Shown piece after piece: positions 23,150 through 35,261 of a DNA stretch of 64,000 nucleotides. A model generated the notes under the pieces. That model saw nothing but the letters and a program-made list of their open reading frames with translations, was not told the origin of the DNA and made no database searches. The stretch covers positions 16,491,001-16,555,000 of the forward strand of contig JARWIR010000018.1 in NCBI GenBank assembly GCA_029959085.1, written 5' to 3'. This stretch comes from Nemophila menziesii (taxonomy: Eukaryota; Streptophyta; Magnoliopsida; Boraginales; Hydrophyllaceae). The translations under genes were made by a program, and so were the position numbers. Position 1 is the first letter of the stretch; the number at the start of each line of letters is the position of its first letter.

Positions 23150-24431
23150 TATACAGAACTAATGCAAGAATTGAAATTAAACTAATGGTTAAAAAAAAAT
23201 TAGAACTAGAAATTAACTAAAGAATATTACCGAAATGATAGTTATACTTGAGTATCGCTAGGGAATCACCAAAGTTAGTAATCTAAAGTAATTGTTTAAG
23301 GGGAAAGTCGGTGGTTTGCATTAGCCGGAATTCAATTGTCTTTCTAAATCCCGTCAGGGTAGATAAGAAGCTATCCTACGATATCAATGACCTCGTCATA
23401 GTGACACTAAAGGTACTTTATATAATTATGATATAAACTCTATTAACTACCTGGTTAGTTAATACCGTCAAGTTCAATAACGCACACCACACATCTATGT
23501 TTTAGTTATGTATTTAAACCCCCATTATGGATGATCGCGCCACTAAAAATAGCATTAATACTATGGGTTATACCTAGCTGATAAGTTAAGATATAGTATT
23601 TAATGCAAGAACATAGTCAATGGTATATAGTATGACTTAATTTAAATTAACAAAACCCCAACTTTAATAGACTTTAAATTAAAATTTAGGGTTCATCCCT
23701 TAAATAGAGATTCTTAAGTGTAATAAATATTTTTCATAATGAAAAGATTAAAACTAATTAAATTAAATGACATCATAATTCCTATAACTTAAAATAAACT
23801 AAGATTAACCTAATGGGTGGAATGATTTGAACTTGGGTTGAGAAAGAATGGTGTTAGCCATCTTCTCCAACTTTTGTTCCTTTGCTTCCAAAAATATAGC
23901 CTTGTCCTTCTCTCAAAACTATTATATATTATAAAGAGTGCTGATTTGTGATGTAAAATAAGCCTTATATAGTGGTCGAAAACCGATTAGGACGATATGG
24001 GCTTAATTAGGTAATTAAAAGGCCCAAATCAGTTTTAGTTCATTCGTAACTGCAATGAACCAATTTAGTATATAGGACATAAATTTTGCATCGTTTAGCC
24101 TCGAAAAGGGTAACAAGTGATAGAATTAACTCTTTTTGAAAGTCCTCCACTTGTGCCAAAGTTATTTCTTTCGCTCTTTTAATGTTTTTCCTTGTTCTTG
24201 GACTTGAATCTTTGCTTCTTCTCTTCATCTTGATGCCTCCTAGCATCCATAAACAAAAGAAATACACACTAAATAAACAAATTTACGCACAAAATATCAA
24301 AAAGTAATAATAAGTATACAACGAAAGAAGAAAATGCAATATAGAGAAATATGACTATAAATCTGTTAACTAAGTCCAATTTAAAGATGTGTCACTAGCA
24401 GATTTTCCTTATGACAAAATGGAAAACATCA
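23150..24431 (-). mobile_element. Family B LTR (3' LTR), left boundary uncertain
   Basis: Minus-strand LTR sequence shares TCGCTAGGGAATCACC, AATCCCGTCAGGG and GATGATCGCGCC-type blocks with the family B LTR at 11472-13603. Its outer end is the complement of TGATG at 24431. A polypurine tract of the form GAGTTGGGTGTCT follows on the minus strand at 24432-24447, so this is a 3' LTR. I could not place the other terminus exactly; similarity fades left of about 23150. Confidence 0.65.
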
Positions 24432-25361
24432 AGACACCCAACTCAAACCTCTGTCATCCCAACTAAGTAAGAACAAAAGTAGATGTCTAAGGTACAAAGC
24501 AAATGCAGAATCCAAATAATGATACCAAAGAAAAACTTAAAATAAATCTCATATAGTACAACCTAAAACCACATACACCTATCCTACAAAATCAAACACA
24601 TTGATAATTTATGTTCCAAATTAATTTCACAATACTAGAAGGTTACTCTTGATACTTAGCTTATAATGGTGGCTATAGGGTGTTAATTGATCCTTGCTTG
24701 GTTTTGAATGCTCCACTTAACTTACTCCCTATTAGCAAAATAATTATTCCACTACGTACCTAAGAATCACGAGGTCTTTACGATTTAGTGTAGGCTTAGG
24801 GACGATGTGATATGTATGTTTGGGAAATGTGATGTACGTTTTTGCCTCTCTCCTCACTAATCATCAACATACTATCCTCGAACTTGAGTTTACACCCGAA
24901 TATGTTCTCACTCAACCCACTTGACGCACTAATTTAGCGTCCCCATTTAACCCAACATTCTATCATGATGATTTCCAAAAAACTTCCTACTTTGCCAGTT
25001 ACTTTATTTTCATTTCTTTTCTCAATTTATTCACTATTTTTTGTAAGATACCCATGACACCAATTATTATATGAGTTGTCATGTCTCTTATTTTCTATTT
25101 CTTTTCTCTTTTTTTTCTTCAATGGCCCCCGTAAAGGGTTACAATTAATACATCATTAAAATTGCTCCCAACATACAAATGGATAAAATTTCAAACCAAT
25201 GTAAACTCCCATGATGTAACCCACAACCCCAAACCTAAGCTCTAGAAACAAGAAGTCTAAGGGTTGTGATTCAAGTGCATGACATATGGAAATTCCAACA
25301 AACTAAGGTATATGGCTTATATCAAGGCAACAAAAGAAAAGATTAAAGGCTTAAATTGGGT
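24432..25361 (-). mobile_element. 3' internal piece of an Athila-like element
   Basis: Landmarks in order are the polypurine tract (24432-24447), GGTGGCTATAGG (about 24668), CTCTCCTCACTAATCATCAA (about 24845), CTTTGCCAGTTAC (about 24993) and AAAGGGTTACA (about 25132). It belongs with the LTR at 23150-24431. The piece ends at about 25361, where similar sequence begins again in the opposite orientation. Confidence 0.65.
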
Positions 25362-25863
25362 TGAGTTGGGACATCTTTTAGAGTAACTCAAAATCTAGGG
25401 TGATTCGTTGATGGCTAGTGAGGAGAGGTCCAAAATTCCACTCTAAATTATCTAGATATACATATTATACCTACCCTAAGCCTTAAAGACCTTAGGATTC
25501 TTTACTATGCAATTTAAGAGCTTTCAAACTAATGGAGAGCAGTTAGATGGACCACAGAAACTAGTAAGGATCGAGAACAACCTATAGCCACCATAGCAAA
25601 CTAATAGATGACATATCTTCGTGCATTGCGACTCTAATCGAATCTTGAAATTAACATGTATAGATAATTTATTTGATAAGTGTACATTTTATCAAGTCTG
25701 TAAATTATGCTATATGATACTAGTTAACATTTGTGTTTTATTGTTTTTCATTACGTGTTCTACCATTTCTGCTTTCTTTAGTTTATATGACTTAGACCCT
25801 TCTAAACTTCTTTTCTTTTCTTTTCTATTTTTTCTGGATGACAAAACCTTGAGTTTGGGGTCT
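25362..25863 (+). mobile_element. 3' internal piece of a second Athila-like element, inverted
   Basis: The plus-strand sequence is the reverse-complement counterpart of 24640-24920. It shares GATTCGTTGATGGCTAGTGA (about 25400) and CCTATAGCCACCA (about 25583). It ends in the polypurine tract GAGTTTGGGGTCT just before an LTR start at 25864. Together with the preceding piece it forms a palindromic tail-to-tail pair. Confidence 0.65.
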
Positions 25864-26330
25864 TGATGTCTCTCTAATTATGATTAATAAATCCGTTCAT
25901 GAGACATTATTTTGGGAATTTATTGGGCCTTAGTAAGACATGTTTCCTTATTATCAGCTATATTGCACATTTACCCCTTGTTTTTTACTTATCCCGGTTT
26001 ATAGAGATTTTTGTACTTTAATTGTGTGTTTAGTGTGTATATTTTAGGTAAATTCTTGATGAAAGGGTCCAATATGTAGGAAAGAAGTAATAAAGTTAAG
26101 AGAAACCCCAAGTTAAGTCTGAATTTGAGCTTAGAGTCATTGTAGAGAGTTAGCGCTTTTTCTAGAGAATTTTTGCACCTTAATGTTCCCAATACTACGA
26201 CTTTTTGGTGTGTTATTTAGACCTATTTCTTTTTTAGTTGGAAATAGCTTGAAGTCATAGCGCGTGGCAAGTGACGACACTCAATTCAGGGTTAAGGGGA
26301 ACAATTTATGACATTTACACCTGTCGTGGT
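25864..26330 (+). mobile_element. 5' part of a family B-like LTR
   Basis: It starts TGATGTCTCTCTAATTATG immediately after a polypurine tract and shares phrases with the start of the LTR at 52779 (TTATAGAGATTTTTGT against TTATAGAGTTTTTGTGTG). Similarity becomes unconvincing after about 26100. The 3' end of the LTR is missing. Confidence 0.55.
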
Positions 26331-27457
26331 TTGACCTAGAAATCTGGATAAAGAAAAAAAGGTTGGGCTCATCCTAAACTAATGTTCCTTTAAAGAATGT
26401 ATAATATTTATTCGATGATAGTAAAAGGTACTATATTTGATGAAAGCTGATAGTTTTAAAGAAACTATATTCTTCATGATTTTTGCAGGCATAATGATTT
26501 GATAATTTTAATAATTTCTTAGCCAAAATTGACACATTAATGGGGTTGTAATAGAAGACAACTTTTTCTCATTCTTCTTATGGAACAACTGTTATCAATT
26601 ATCATTAATTCCTTTGAGCGAGATATTTTCACTAAAGTAATATTTTACTATTTGTAACACATCCATTTATCAATGTTTGAAAACTTTTAAAAAAAAATTA
26701 TATGAAATTCATTTGACCCAGAGCTTTTGGTGTTAATAAACTATATACCTTAACTTCGTTTATTATAGACATTAGACTTAACATATGACTTAATTTTTTT
26801 TTCTAATTTTACAATCAATAAGATCTTTTACCTTCAAATAATTTGTACTTGTGTCTTTCTTGAAAAGATTTGAATAAAATGACATGTATATGTTTTTAAT
26901 TTTTTCCTAATACTCATACCAAATGTCATGTGTATCTTAAAATTTAGTTATTTTGTTGTAATATGGTCATTGAATAGTAGCTATATAAAAACTTGGTATT
27001 TCAATTTCCCTTTTCTAACTAACAGATTCTAGCTCGATCCGCCCAATATTGTTCTTCTGTTGACTAGATCTCATCTAATCTTTTTGTTGAAATTTTGTAT
27101 CTCGAGTTTTATAGATATCGAAACATTTTATATTTGGAGAATTTCTTTTGCTTGTATGCTTTAATAAGTGTGATATTATACAAAACTGTTCATTTAGCCT
27201 AGCTTGATAAAAATTGACTTATTACTTGATCTTGTGCAAAACGTTTTATAACAATTCTTCTAGCATTGGTTCTCCGTATGCAGTTTGTATTAATCCAAAA
27301 AAAAATCGAATATTCTATCTACAATTATTCAAATCTTTCTTTCTAAATTGTTAAAATTTGACTCAAGTCTTCGATGGAACAACAACAGTCGTATCTGAAA
27401 ACCTTTCAAACAAATTTGAACAAACAAGAACTATGTCCAATTTTTATTTTAAAGGTT
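26331..27457. other. Unassigned AT-rich sequence
   Basis: About 1.1 kb without an open frame of note or a repeat that I can place. It is the left target of the copia A insertion; the matching right flank begins at 40957. Confidence 0.45.
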
Positions 27458-27462
27458 CATTA

Positions 27463-29121
27463 TCTTGGAATTATGCCCTAGCCCCGATTGTTTTGTAATT
27501 AATTGAACACAAGTGTTTACTGTACACTATAACAGTTATCCCTACAGTTTTAATTAAAGAAATTGTTTCCTTGAATCTACGGAAAACTTCTACGATTATT
27601 GTATTCATCTACATAATATGAAGGCAGATCCTTGATTACGTTATGAACTAGATATCATAAGGTGTTATGATAATGAGAATCTAGCTCATATGACTTAATC
27701 TAAATTTGTTCTTAATCGTAGGATCATCGAGCTAGGACCTCAGTGATCAGGTTAGATTAGTATGTAGCTAACGAGTTTTTGTTGAATAAATATTGTTAGT
27801 CCTCGTTTACCGAGTTAGGTGCATAGATAATTCACATAGAGATGTGATTATCGAAGCGACTAAAACTAGAGATTCTTAATGGTTAATTACCTTGAACTGT
27901 CAAGTAGGTTAATCTCTAGAAGAAATATTATGCTTGTAATCCTTTGACCTGAGATCATCACTATAGTTGTATATGTGATTGTTGTGTTTTTTATACTGGA
28001 CTACTAGTGTGTCATAAGGCTAGTTGAAAGAATATTGGACACAACTAAGTATATATCCTCCTAGGGATGAGTCAAGATGTAATCTATCAACTCTAGGTAA
28101 AGAGTTTGAGCTCTACGATGTCATAAGATTATAACGATTGTATCAAATCCTTGACCAAGGTGATAGAATGAATGAAGAAAGTTGTTTATTAGGTCATTCA
28201 CGAATCGTTGATAATCGACGTGTAATGTAGTTGATTTACTAAATGGGATTTGACAGTTGTACCATATCCCAGGATAATCTAGAGCTGTAAAGATAGAGGG
28301 AATACATGGATGATCCTTCACCAGGTTCTTTGTACAGAGTTACTTCACATTATCCGACCGTTGGGGAGTGTTGTTAGACTCCAACCTCGATTAGTAGTTA
28401 ATTAAATTAACTACTACCGGTTTAACGATGAAGCCACGTAGTTGCACACTAACGAGTGTATTGATCTTGCTTCATTACATTAATTAATTTTATTATTATA
28501 TAATAAATATTTATTAATTATATACTTGGATTATTGGGATATTAATTCTCTAGCACAAATTAATATTTTAATATAAGACCGATCTAAGATAAATGAAAAA
28601 ACAATGAGGAAAAATTGACAACCTCGTGGATCGAACCGCGTACCTACAGTCGTGTGAATTGTGTCACCACCCCTGGGCTAGTAAAGTCTTTTTGTATAAT
28701 GTAAAAGGTCCCAGTCCACTTCACAAGTGGGTAGTGGACTATAATTAATTTCATTATACGTTTCTGACTCTTACACTTCTTTTCTTTTCATTTTCTCCTC
28801 TAAAGTTATTATTAGAATAATGAGAATTCAATATATAATATAGAATTTCTATCAGTAACTCTCTGGAAAACAAAAACACAGAAAAGGGTCTTTTAGTCTC
28901 AAGTCAAAATTTGATTCTGAAAGCAAAATCATGGCTCCGTGTGAAAGCTTGGAGGCTTTAAGAATTTTGAAACTCGGTTAGTCTTTCTATTCTCACATGA
29001 ATCCAAAAAGGTACGAAATCGAAATCCGCTTTAGATTCTAAACACACTAGATTGGTTATAGAATTGCAATATTTTTTTTTCTGCTGAGTATATTTGATAT
29101 AACAGGTATTGCGATTCTTCA
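27463..29121 (+). repeat. 5' LTR of copia A
   Basis: This 1659-bp LTR starts TCTTGGAATTATGCC and ends GCGATTCTTCA, followed by AT and the primer binding site. It contains a minus-strand tRNA-like module at about 28617-28687 and the inverted phrase TAATTAAATTAACTACTA near 28395. Confidence 0.88.
28617..28687 (-). other. tRNA-like module in antisense within the copia LTR
   Basis: Read on the minus strand, TAGCCCAGGGGTGG resembles a pol III A box and GGTTCGATCC a B box, about 35 nt apart. It is too degenerate to fold as a functional tRNA, and the stems do not pair well. The 3' LTR has the matching module at 40432-40505, where the B box is more decayed. It may be an old tRNA-derived SINE head captured by the element. 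Confidence 0.45.
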
Positions 29122-29123
29122 AT

Positions 29124-29136
29124 TGGTATCATAGCC
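29124..29136 (+). other. Primer binding site of copia A (initiator tRNA-Met type)
   Basis: TGGTATCATAGCC lies two bases after the 5' LTR. It differs at one base from the usual plant copia site TGGTATCAGAGCC complementary to initiator tRNA-Met. Confidence 0.88.
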
Positions 29137-29777
29137 AATTGTTGCGATTTAGGATTTAAAACAAAAATAATATTTGATGATATATGAATTTCTTTATAGG
29201 GTTTTTGGTTAGACAGTTAGTAATGGTCATAGCGATGATCTTATTTATTTTTGATTATATATGCATAATATATTCTCAGTTTTGTTTTTGTCATATAGCA
29301 TTAGATGCAAGAGAAAAAAATGAAGAATTTTAACAGCGCTGTTCACTGTTGTATCGGAAAAAAAAAGAAAGAGAAAAAAGATTGCTTCTCTATTTATTTT
29401 TACTTTGTTTGTATTTAATGGTTGAATAAAAACTAAGAATAGTTCTTGCGTTCTTTTGTTTCGGTTGACCAAAAGAAAAAAAAAACTTGCTAGTTGCCTA
29501 CTTTACTTGTGATCATGTAAAGTGTTGTTTTACATTTATACCTTTTTGAAAGAATTTGTATTTGTTATTTTTTAGACTTCATACATATCTTTTCATTATG
29601 AGTAAGATATGGTATCATATCTTTAATGAAAAATATTTAAATGGTTGCTTCGGTATTGTGATTTTTTTTTTGTTCGGATAAACGGTTGTATTAAAAGAAA
29701 CTGTACACTATACAAAGGTGTTACCTATCTAGGCTCGAAAGCTTAAGGTAGCAACAAAAAAGCAAAATACAACTATC

Positions 29778-32700
29778 TCATACTACACTAATATAAGCTA
29801 GTCTTCCACTCACATCCATAAAAGAATGACGAGGGAACAAGGAAAATAAATTAGAGTATACACACCATTTAATCTCCTTGGTAACCGTTTCACATGTCTT
29901 AGAATCACCTCTCAAAGCTAAGTGATTTATCGCTTTCCATATGCAATACACGGTTGCTCCAAAACCAACTTTCCATGCTTTTCTTCTCCAATTTTCTCTA
30001 GCTTTTAATTTTTTAAGCCATTTCAAAGCACTTAAAATCGTATTCATCTCCTTATTTAATCCAAGCCATAATCTTATCTCATCCCAAATAGACTTTGCAT
30101 AAGAACATTCAAAAAATAAATGCCTATTCGATTCAAAGTCTTCCTTACACAATTCACAAAGCGGATCCAACTCCATATAAGTTATTCTATTCTTGGTTTT
30201 AAGTCTTTCATTTAATGCCATCCATACAATAATAGCATGCTTAGGAAACACACTCGAATCCCACACAATATTAGCCCAAGGTTTAGTAAATGTTTTACGA
30301 CGGAATAAATCATAAGGTACTTTAAAAACATCATAAAACTCTTTGGTAGTTACCTCATATGTTGATTGAAGCACATTTTCGGAAGAAAACCATAACGCTA
30401 ATATTTTATCCCTTCCTTCTTCTCCTAATGATCCTCGAATAATTTCTTTTTGCTCCCAAACATTCTTCAAAAGTGGGGAATTGTTCTTCTTAGGAATCCA
30501 TTCCCAAAAACCACAAGTATTAAAATATTCTCCATGAATCCACCTAATCCAAAGTGAATCTTTTTTCTCCACAATTTTTCAAAGCATTTTTAAGAGTAAT
30601 GCTTTATTCCATGCTTCTAAATCTTTTAACCCAAGTCCCCCTTCATTTTTAGGCAAGCATATCTTTTTCCAAGAAACTTGGGGTGGTTTATTATCCCAAT
30701 AAAAATTGCGGCAAATATTTATAATTCTATCTTTAACTCCAACCGGGATCGGGAATATAGAAAACCAAAAAGATATCACTCCATGAAGAACCGATCTTAT
30801 TAGTTCTAATCTTCCCGCAAAGGAGAGTGACGAAGCTCTCCAATTTCTCACATAACCCTCCAATTTATCAAAAAGAGGTTTATAGTCTCTAGACAATAAT
30901 ACGGAAGAACCGAGCGGGACCCCTAGATAGCGAAAAGGCATCATCCCTTTCTCAAATTGTGTTGGTACAATCCCATTTATTAAATCAAAATTTGAGATAC
31001 CAATATAGTAAATATTAGATTTTTCAACATTTAATCGGAGGCCCGAACAATCTCCAAAATCATTTAAACTATCCATAAGTATCTTAATAGAATTTTTATC
31101 TCCTTTAGAAAGAAGCATTAAATCATCCGCAAAAGCTAAATGTGTTATCTTCTCTTTTTCACATTTCGGATGATATTTAAAGCCGACACTAGTATTTTTC
31201 TTTAAGAGTCTAAAAAAATATTCAAGACAAAGAATAAAAAGATAGGGAGATATAGGATCACCTTGTCTTAAGTCTTTTTCTCCTTTAAAAAATCCGTGAG
31301 TTTCACCGTTAATAGCCACCGAAAAATACGGAGATGAAACACATGCCATAATCCACTTCATAATTTTTTCCGGGAAATTTAATCCCTTTAAAACCTCATG
31401 AAGAAAATCCTACGAAATGGAATCGTACGCCTTTTTGAAATCAATCTTAATAGTGCATCTCGAGGAGCTACTATTATTGTTGTAGCCCCTTAGAAGCTCT
31501 TGCATTAAGTGTATATTCTCAACCATAGATCTTCCCTCAACAAAAGAATTTTGCGCTTTATCTACTAGGTTATTTAGACAAGGTTTTACTCTATCTGCTA
31601 TTATCATAGTTATAGCTTTATACACCACATTACAACAAGAAATGAGGCGAAAATGCTCAACATATTTAGGATCATCAATCTTCGGAATCAAAGCAATAAT
31701 CGTTGTATTCAATTGACGAAGTAAAAACCCGGAGTTAAAGAATTCACGTACCGCTAAGATGACATCTTCTCCAATTATATCCCACGAGCTCTTAAAAAAT
31801 AATGATGAAAAACCATCGGGTCCGGGCGCTTTATCATTTGCTATTTTAAAAATAGCATTTTTTATCTCCAAGTCGGTTATATCTCTACACATTTCTTCTC
31901 CTTGCTCAATAGAAATTTTATTTCCATATTCAAAAACATCGGGATTAACTTGTGATATGGTATCCTTAATTCCAAGTAAATTTTGAAAATAATTAATGAA
32001 AGCTTCATTAACTTGAGCCTTTGATTTTGTTAATTCCCCATTTGCCCTCAATATATTTGGAATAAATCGTTTTCTATGTTTACTCTTTAATAGCCCGTGA
32101 AACAATTTAGTACACCTATCACTCTTAAGGGAATAGCCGAGCTTAGCTTTTTGATTAAGAAAACTAATTTCGGCCATCTCAAGAGTTTTAGTCCTCTTTC
32201 GAATCTCAACTAAATTATCAAAACAAGAATTAGGTAAATTTTGTTGGAAATGTACCTCGGCTTTTTCAAGATCCTCCTTTGCTTTTTTAGCTCTTGCGGA
32301 AATATGAGAAAAATGAGTCTTATTTAGCTTCCGCAAATCGAATTTCAACGCTTTAAGCTTTTGGCAAAGAATATATTGTTTAGTGCCCGAAACTATAGTC
32401 TTATTCCATCCATCTCCAATCGTTGAATTATAATCTTCATGTTTAACCCACATATCAAAAAATCGGAATGGAACAATCCTAGTAACATTTTGTAAAAAAA
32501 TAGTTACTATACATGGTGAATGGTCGGATACACTAGACTTCGGTAAAAATTCGGCTTGAATATAATAATCAGATTCATCTAATTTGCGGTTACCCAAAGC
32601 TCGATCAATCTTACTTAAAACATGATTATTATCCCATGTGTAGAATTGCCCGGTAAATTGTATATCATCAAGGCCTAAGTAATTACAACAATCCGCAAAC

Positions 32701-33188
32701 TCTTCATAATCACCCACCGTGACATTTTGGCCTCTTATCCTTTCATTGGATTCTAAGATGTTATTAAAATCTCCCAAAAGAAGCCATGAATCCTCAATAG
32801 TAGCGGAAAAATCAATAAGATTTTTCCACAAATTTCTCCTCAAATTCTTGTCACTTAATCCATAGATAAACGACATATACAAGCTTAGGGAAGTCACCTT
32901 ACACACGATCTTGCAATGTATGGCTTGAGAAGTTCTCTCAATAACCTCTACTTGTAATTTATCCGGGTCCCACACTACAAGAATTCTACCATGATCAATT
33001 AAATCAAAATTATTTACACTTTTCCACCCTCGAAGCATACTATTCATAAAATATTCCACTTTTCTCGTATTGCTTTTAGTTTCTAAAATCCCAAGAACAT
33101 CAATATTTTTATGCCTAATTAAATCCCTTACTCCTTGCCTCTTATGGGTAGAGCCAAAACCCCTAGTATTCCAAGTCGTAATAATCAT
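29778..33188 (-). pseudogene. LINE ORF2: endonuclease and reverse transcriptase
   Basis: One frame runs from the ATG at 33188 to the stop at 29778 (1137 codons). It is interrupted by TAG at 31412-31410 (codon 593) and TGA at 30581-30579 (codon 870). The N-terminus is an APE-type endonuclease with TTWNTRGFG, LLGDFNNIL and SDHSPC. The reverse transcriptase follows with FRLISCCNVVYKAI, KIDFKKAYDS, LRQGDPISPYLF and the catalytic FADD near residues 686-689. The C-terminal part is a zf-RVT domain with CELCKEDFESNRHLFFEC. In life the protein nicks target DNA and copies LINE RNA at the nick. I see no RNase H domain. Both internal stops sit where tryptophan would fit the surrounding family pattern. 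Confidence 0.93.
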
Positions 33189-35104
33189 TAACAATTTCCG
33201 GTGGGTTTCCCCATATTTGTGCGTTTAAGATTCGCACTTCGAGATTTCCAATATTGTCTTTTTTGCCACGCGTATTCGCGTCTAGCAAGCGTTAATTTCT
33301 TATAGCTAGCTTCTCTTTTTTTCGTATTCTTGCTCATAACCAACTCAAAAGAATTCTCATTTATATTCTTAATTACTTTTCCCCGATCTTGCAAAGATTT
33401 CTCCCCCTCGTTTTCCGAGAACACAACCATAGCGGCAGATTTAGCATTCGAACCTACTCGGATAGCTCGAATCTCACAACTACTTTCGATGTCCGGTACG
33501 GAATTGAGATCTAAAGATTTATCACGTGTTCTCATAACTTTCTTCGGAGTTACACTTTGTAGCAAATCTGCATGTTGCTGCTGTCTATTTTCAGTAAAAT
33601 CTGCTGTCTCTTCTCGGTTCTGCTGTTGTAAGTCAGCTTCAAGGCTTGACTGCTTTTCAGCAGTTTTCTGTTGCTATAATACACTCTGCTGCAGCTGCGA
33701 AATTTCTGCAGCATTTTTATCGGCCATGGAGGTGTGCAGTTTTTCAAAAACTCGGGCAGTGGGAACTAGTTGCTGCAGCTGCTTGCGAGGAATCTGCTGC
33801 TGCAGAGAAGACTGTTGAAGCTGCTGCCGAGGATGTTTAGCCCATGGAGTTACAACTATTTGCTGATTCCTACCTCCATTTTTCGGAAATTTCACAAAAG
33901 GACCTTTAGTTATGTTATGTCCTTTATGTCCCTCAACACTTTTCTCCTTATCAAAAACATAGTAACATCTATTGCCCTCATGCCCAAACGCTTTACACGT
34001 AACACAACAAGGGGGTAAATTTTCATATTCCACACTTACGCAATGGTTTTTCCCTTGGTGCGAGCCAAATTCCACTATTTCTTTCTTCTCCTTACTCAAA
34101 TCTAGTTCAATGAGTACCCGAGCGTAACTTATATCCTCGCTTTCAAAAGTAATTCCATCCGTACGGATCGGCTTTCCCACTTGCGAAGCAATCTTGGCTA
34201 ATCCTTCATCCGTTCTTGCTTGTTCGGGAAGTTTACGCAAGATAATCCAAGTTGGAATTTTGTTAATTTCTAAGTTACCAAAGTCGAAAAAATCCGGAAT
34301 TTCCGTGAGAAGGAGAAGACGACCATACGAAAGGTAAGGTCCCTTCGAGAGGACAATCTTTTTATCTTCATCTCTCTCGAATTTAAAAATTAACCAACCG
34401 GAAGGGTGTTTTCTAACCTTACATTCCAAGTTCCATGCCTTAGCGATCCGTTTTATGTCAATCATATCCGGGGATTTTTTTCCGGCAACATAACCAATTA
34501 GAGAGAAGCCAAAAGCTTGCTCTATTGTTAACACATCCGTCTCCAAAAGTTGGAGCAATTCTCCTTCCACGGGTTCATAATACTTAAGTTCTTTCCCAAC
34601 CGATGACTTTCTATTGTTTAGTAATATATCCTTATAATCCATAATCTTCTCTTTTTCTCCCGTTGAGTGGGGTCCTCCCGAGTACTTAGCATTGGCGTCA
34701 AGCATCCCGGTCGTAACGGGTTTCTTGGTGGTCATCTCACGCCCAATAGCGACCACTTTCTTTAATGCTAGAGTACCCTCAACGTCTACATCATTAGGTT
34801 CTTCAATTACTTCCTTGTGTGATTTGGAAATCTTATCAAACACTTGGTGTGCTACAATTTCTTCCCAAATTTTCTCTACTAATTGCTTGTCAAATTGCCC
34901 ACACACTTGCAAGAACTTAGATTTAGCTTCAAGAGAAGTATCCAAATGCCAAAATACGTTACCAAGATCCCTAGAATTTCCGGCAAGAATGGGGTCCGGT
35001 GACTCTTTTGGGGAGGTGTCTTGATGAATAAGAGAACCATCTCCGGGGTCTAAATCGGAAGGAGAAGTTCTTCGATCTTGGAATAAGTGAGTCGGGTCCG
35101 TCAT
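33188..35104 (-). pseudogene. LINE ORF1: DUF4283 and CCHC zinc-knuckle protein
   Basis: The frame starts at ATG 35104 and reaches a stop at 33190-33188 after 638 codons. It is broken by an amber codon at 33676-33674 (codon 477). Residues about 180-330 form the DUF4283 domain (SGWLIFKFERDED, GPYLSYGRLLLL, IPTWIILRKLPEQ). Residues 367-380 form a zinc knuckle CX2CX4HX4C (CVTCKAFGHEGNRC). A glutamine-rich, probably flexible tail follows. Such ORF1 proteins bind LINE RNA. The stop codon TAA shares its last A with the ATG of ORF2. Confidence 0.92.
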
Positions 35105-35261
35105 TTTAGTAAAGATCCGTGAGTAAAAGTCGTGGGTAAGGCGCTAAATCGGGAAGATTTAGGAGAAAACTCTCTAACCTTACTTAGTGGCTTTTTACTC
35201 TAGGAGGGAGGTTTTTTTTTTTGCTTCAGATATTCCCCTTTGGAACTTCGGTATTGTGATT

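Larger units (their letters stand above)
29664..35245 (-). mobile_element. L1-type LINE inserted in copia A (16-bp TSD)
   Basis: The 16-bp TSD CTTCGGTATTGTGATT lies at 29648-29663 and 35246-35261. The 3' end (left on the plus strand) shows a poly-T run at 29662-29671, the complement of the poly(A) tail. The 5.58-kb body reads right to left: 5' leader, ORF1 (nucleic-acid binding), ORF2 (endonuclease, reverse transcriptase, zf-RVT) and a short 3' UTR. Length and the presence of both ORFs suggest a full-length insertion. Three nonsense codons inactivate this copy. Confidence 0.93.

Noticed and set aside
28617..28687. A functional nuclear tRNA gene
   Set aside because: Box-like motifs are present but the stems do not pair well, and the counterpart in the other LTR is just as degenerate.
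33330..33818. 162-codon plus-strand frame, Cys and Ser rich
   Set aside because: It is the antisense of the glutamine-rich tail of LINE ORF1 and has no independent support.
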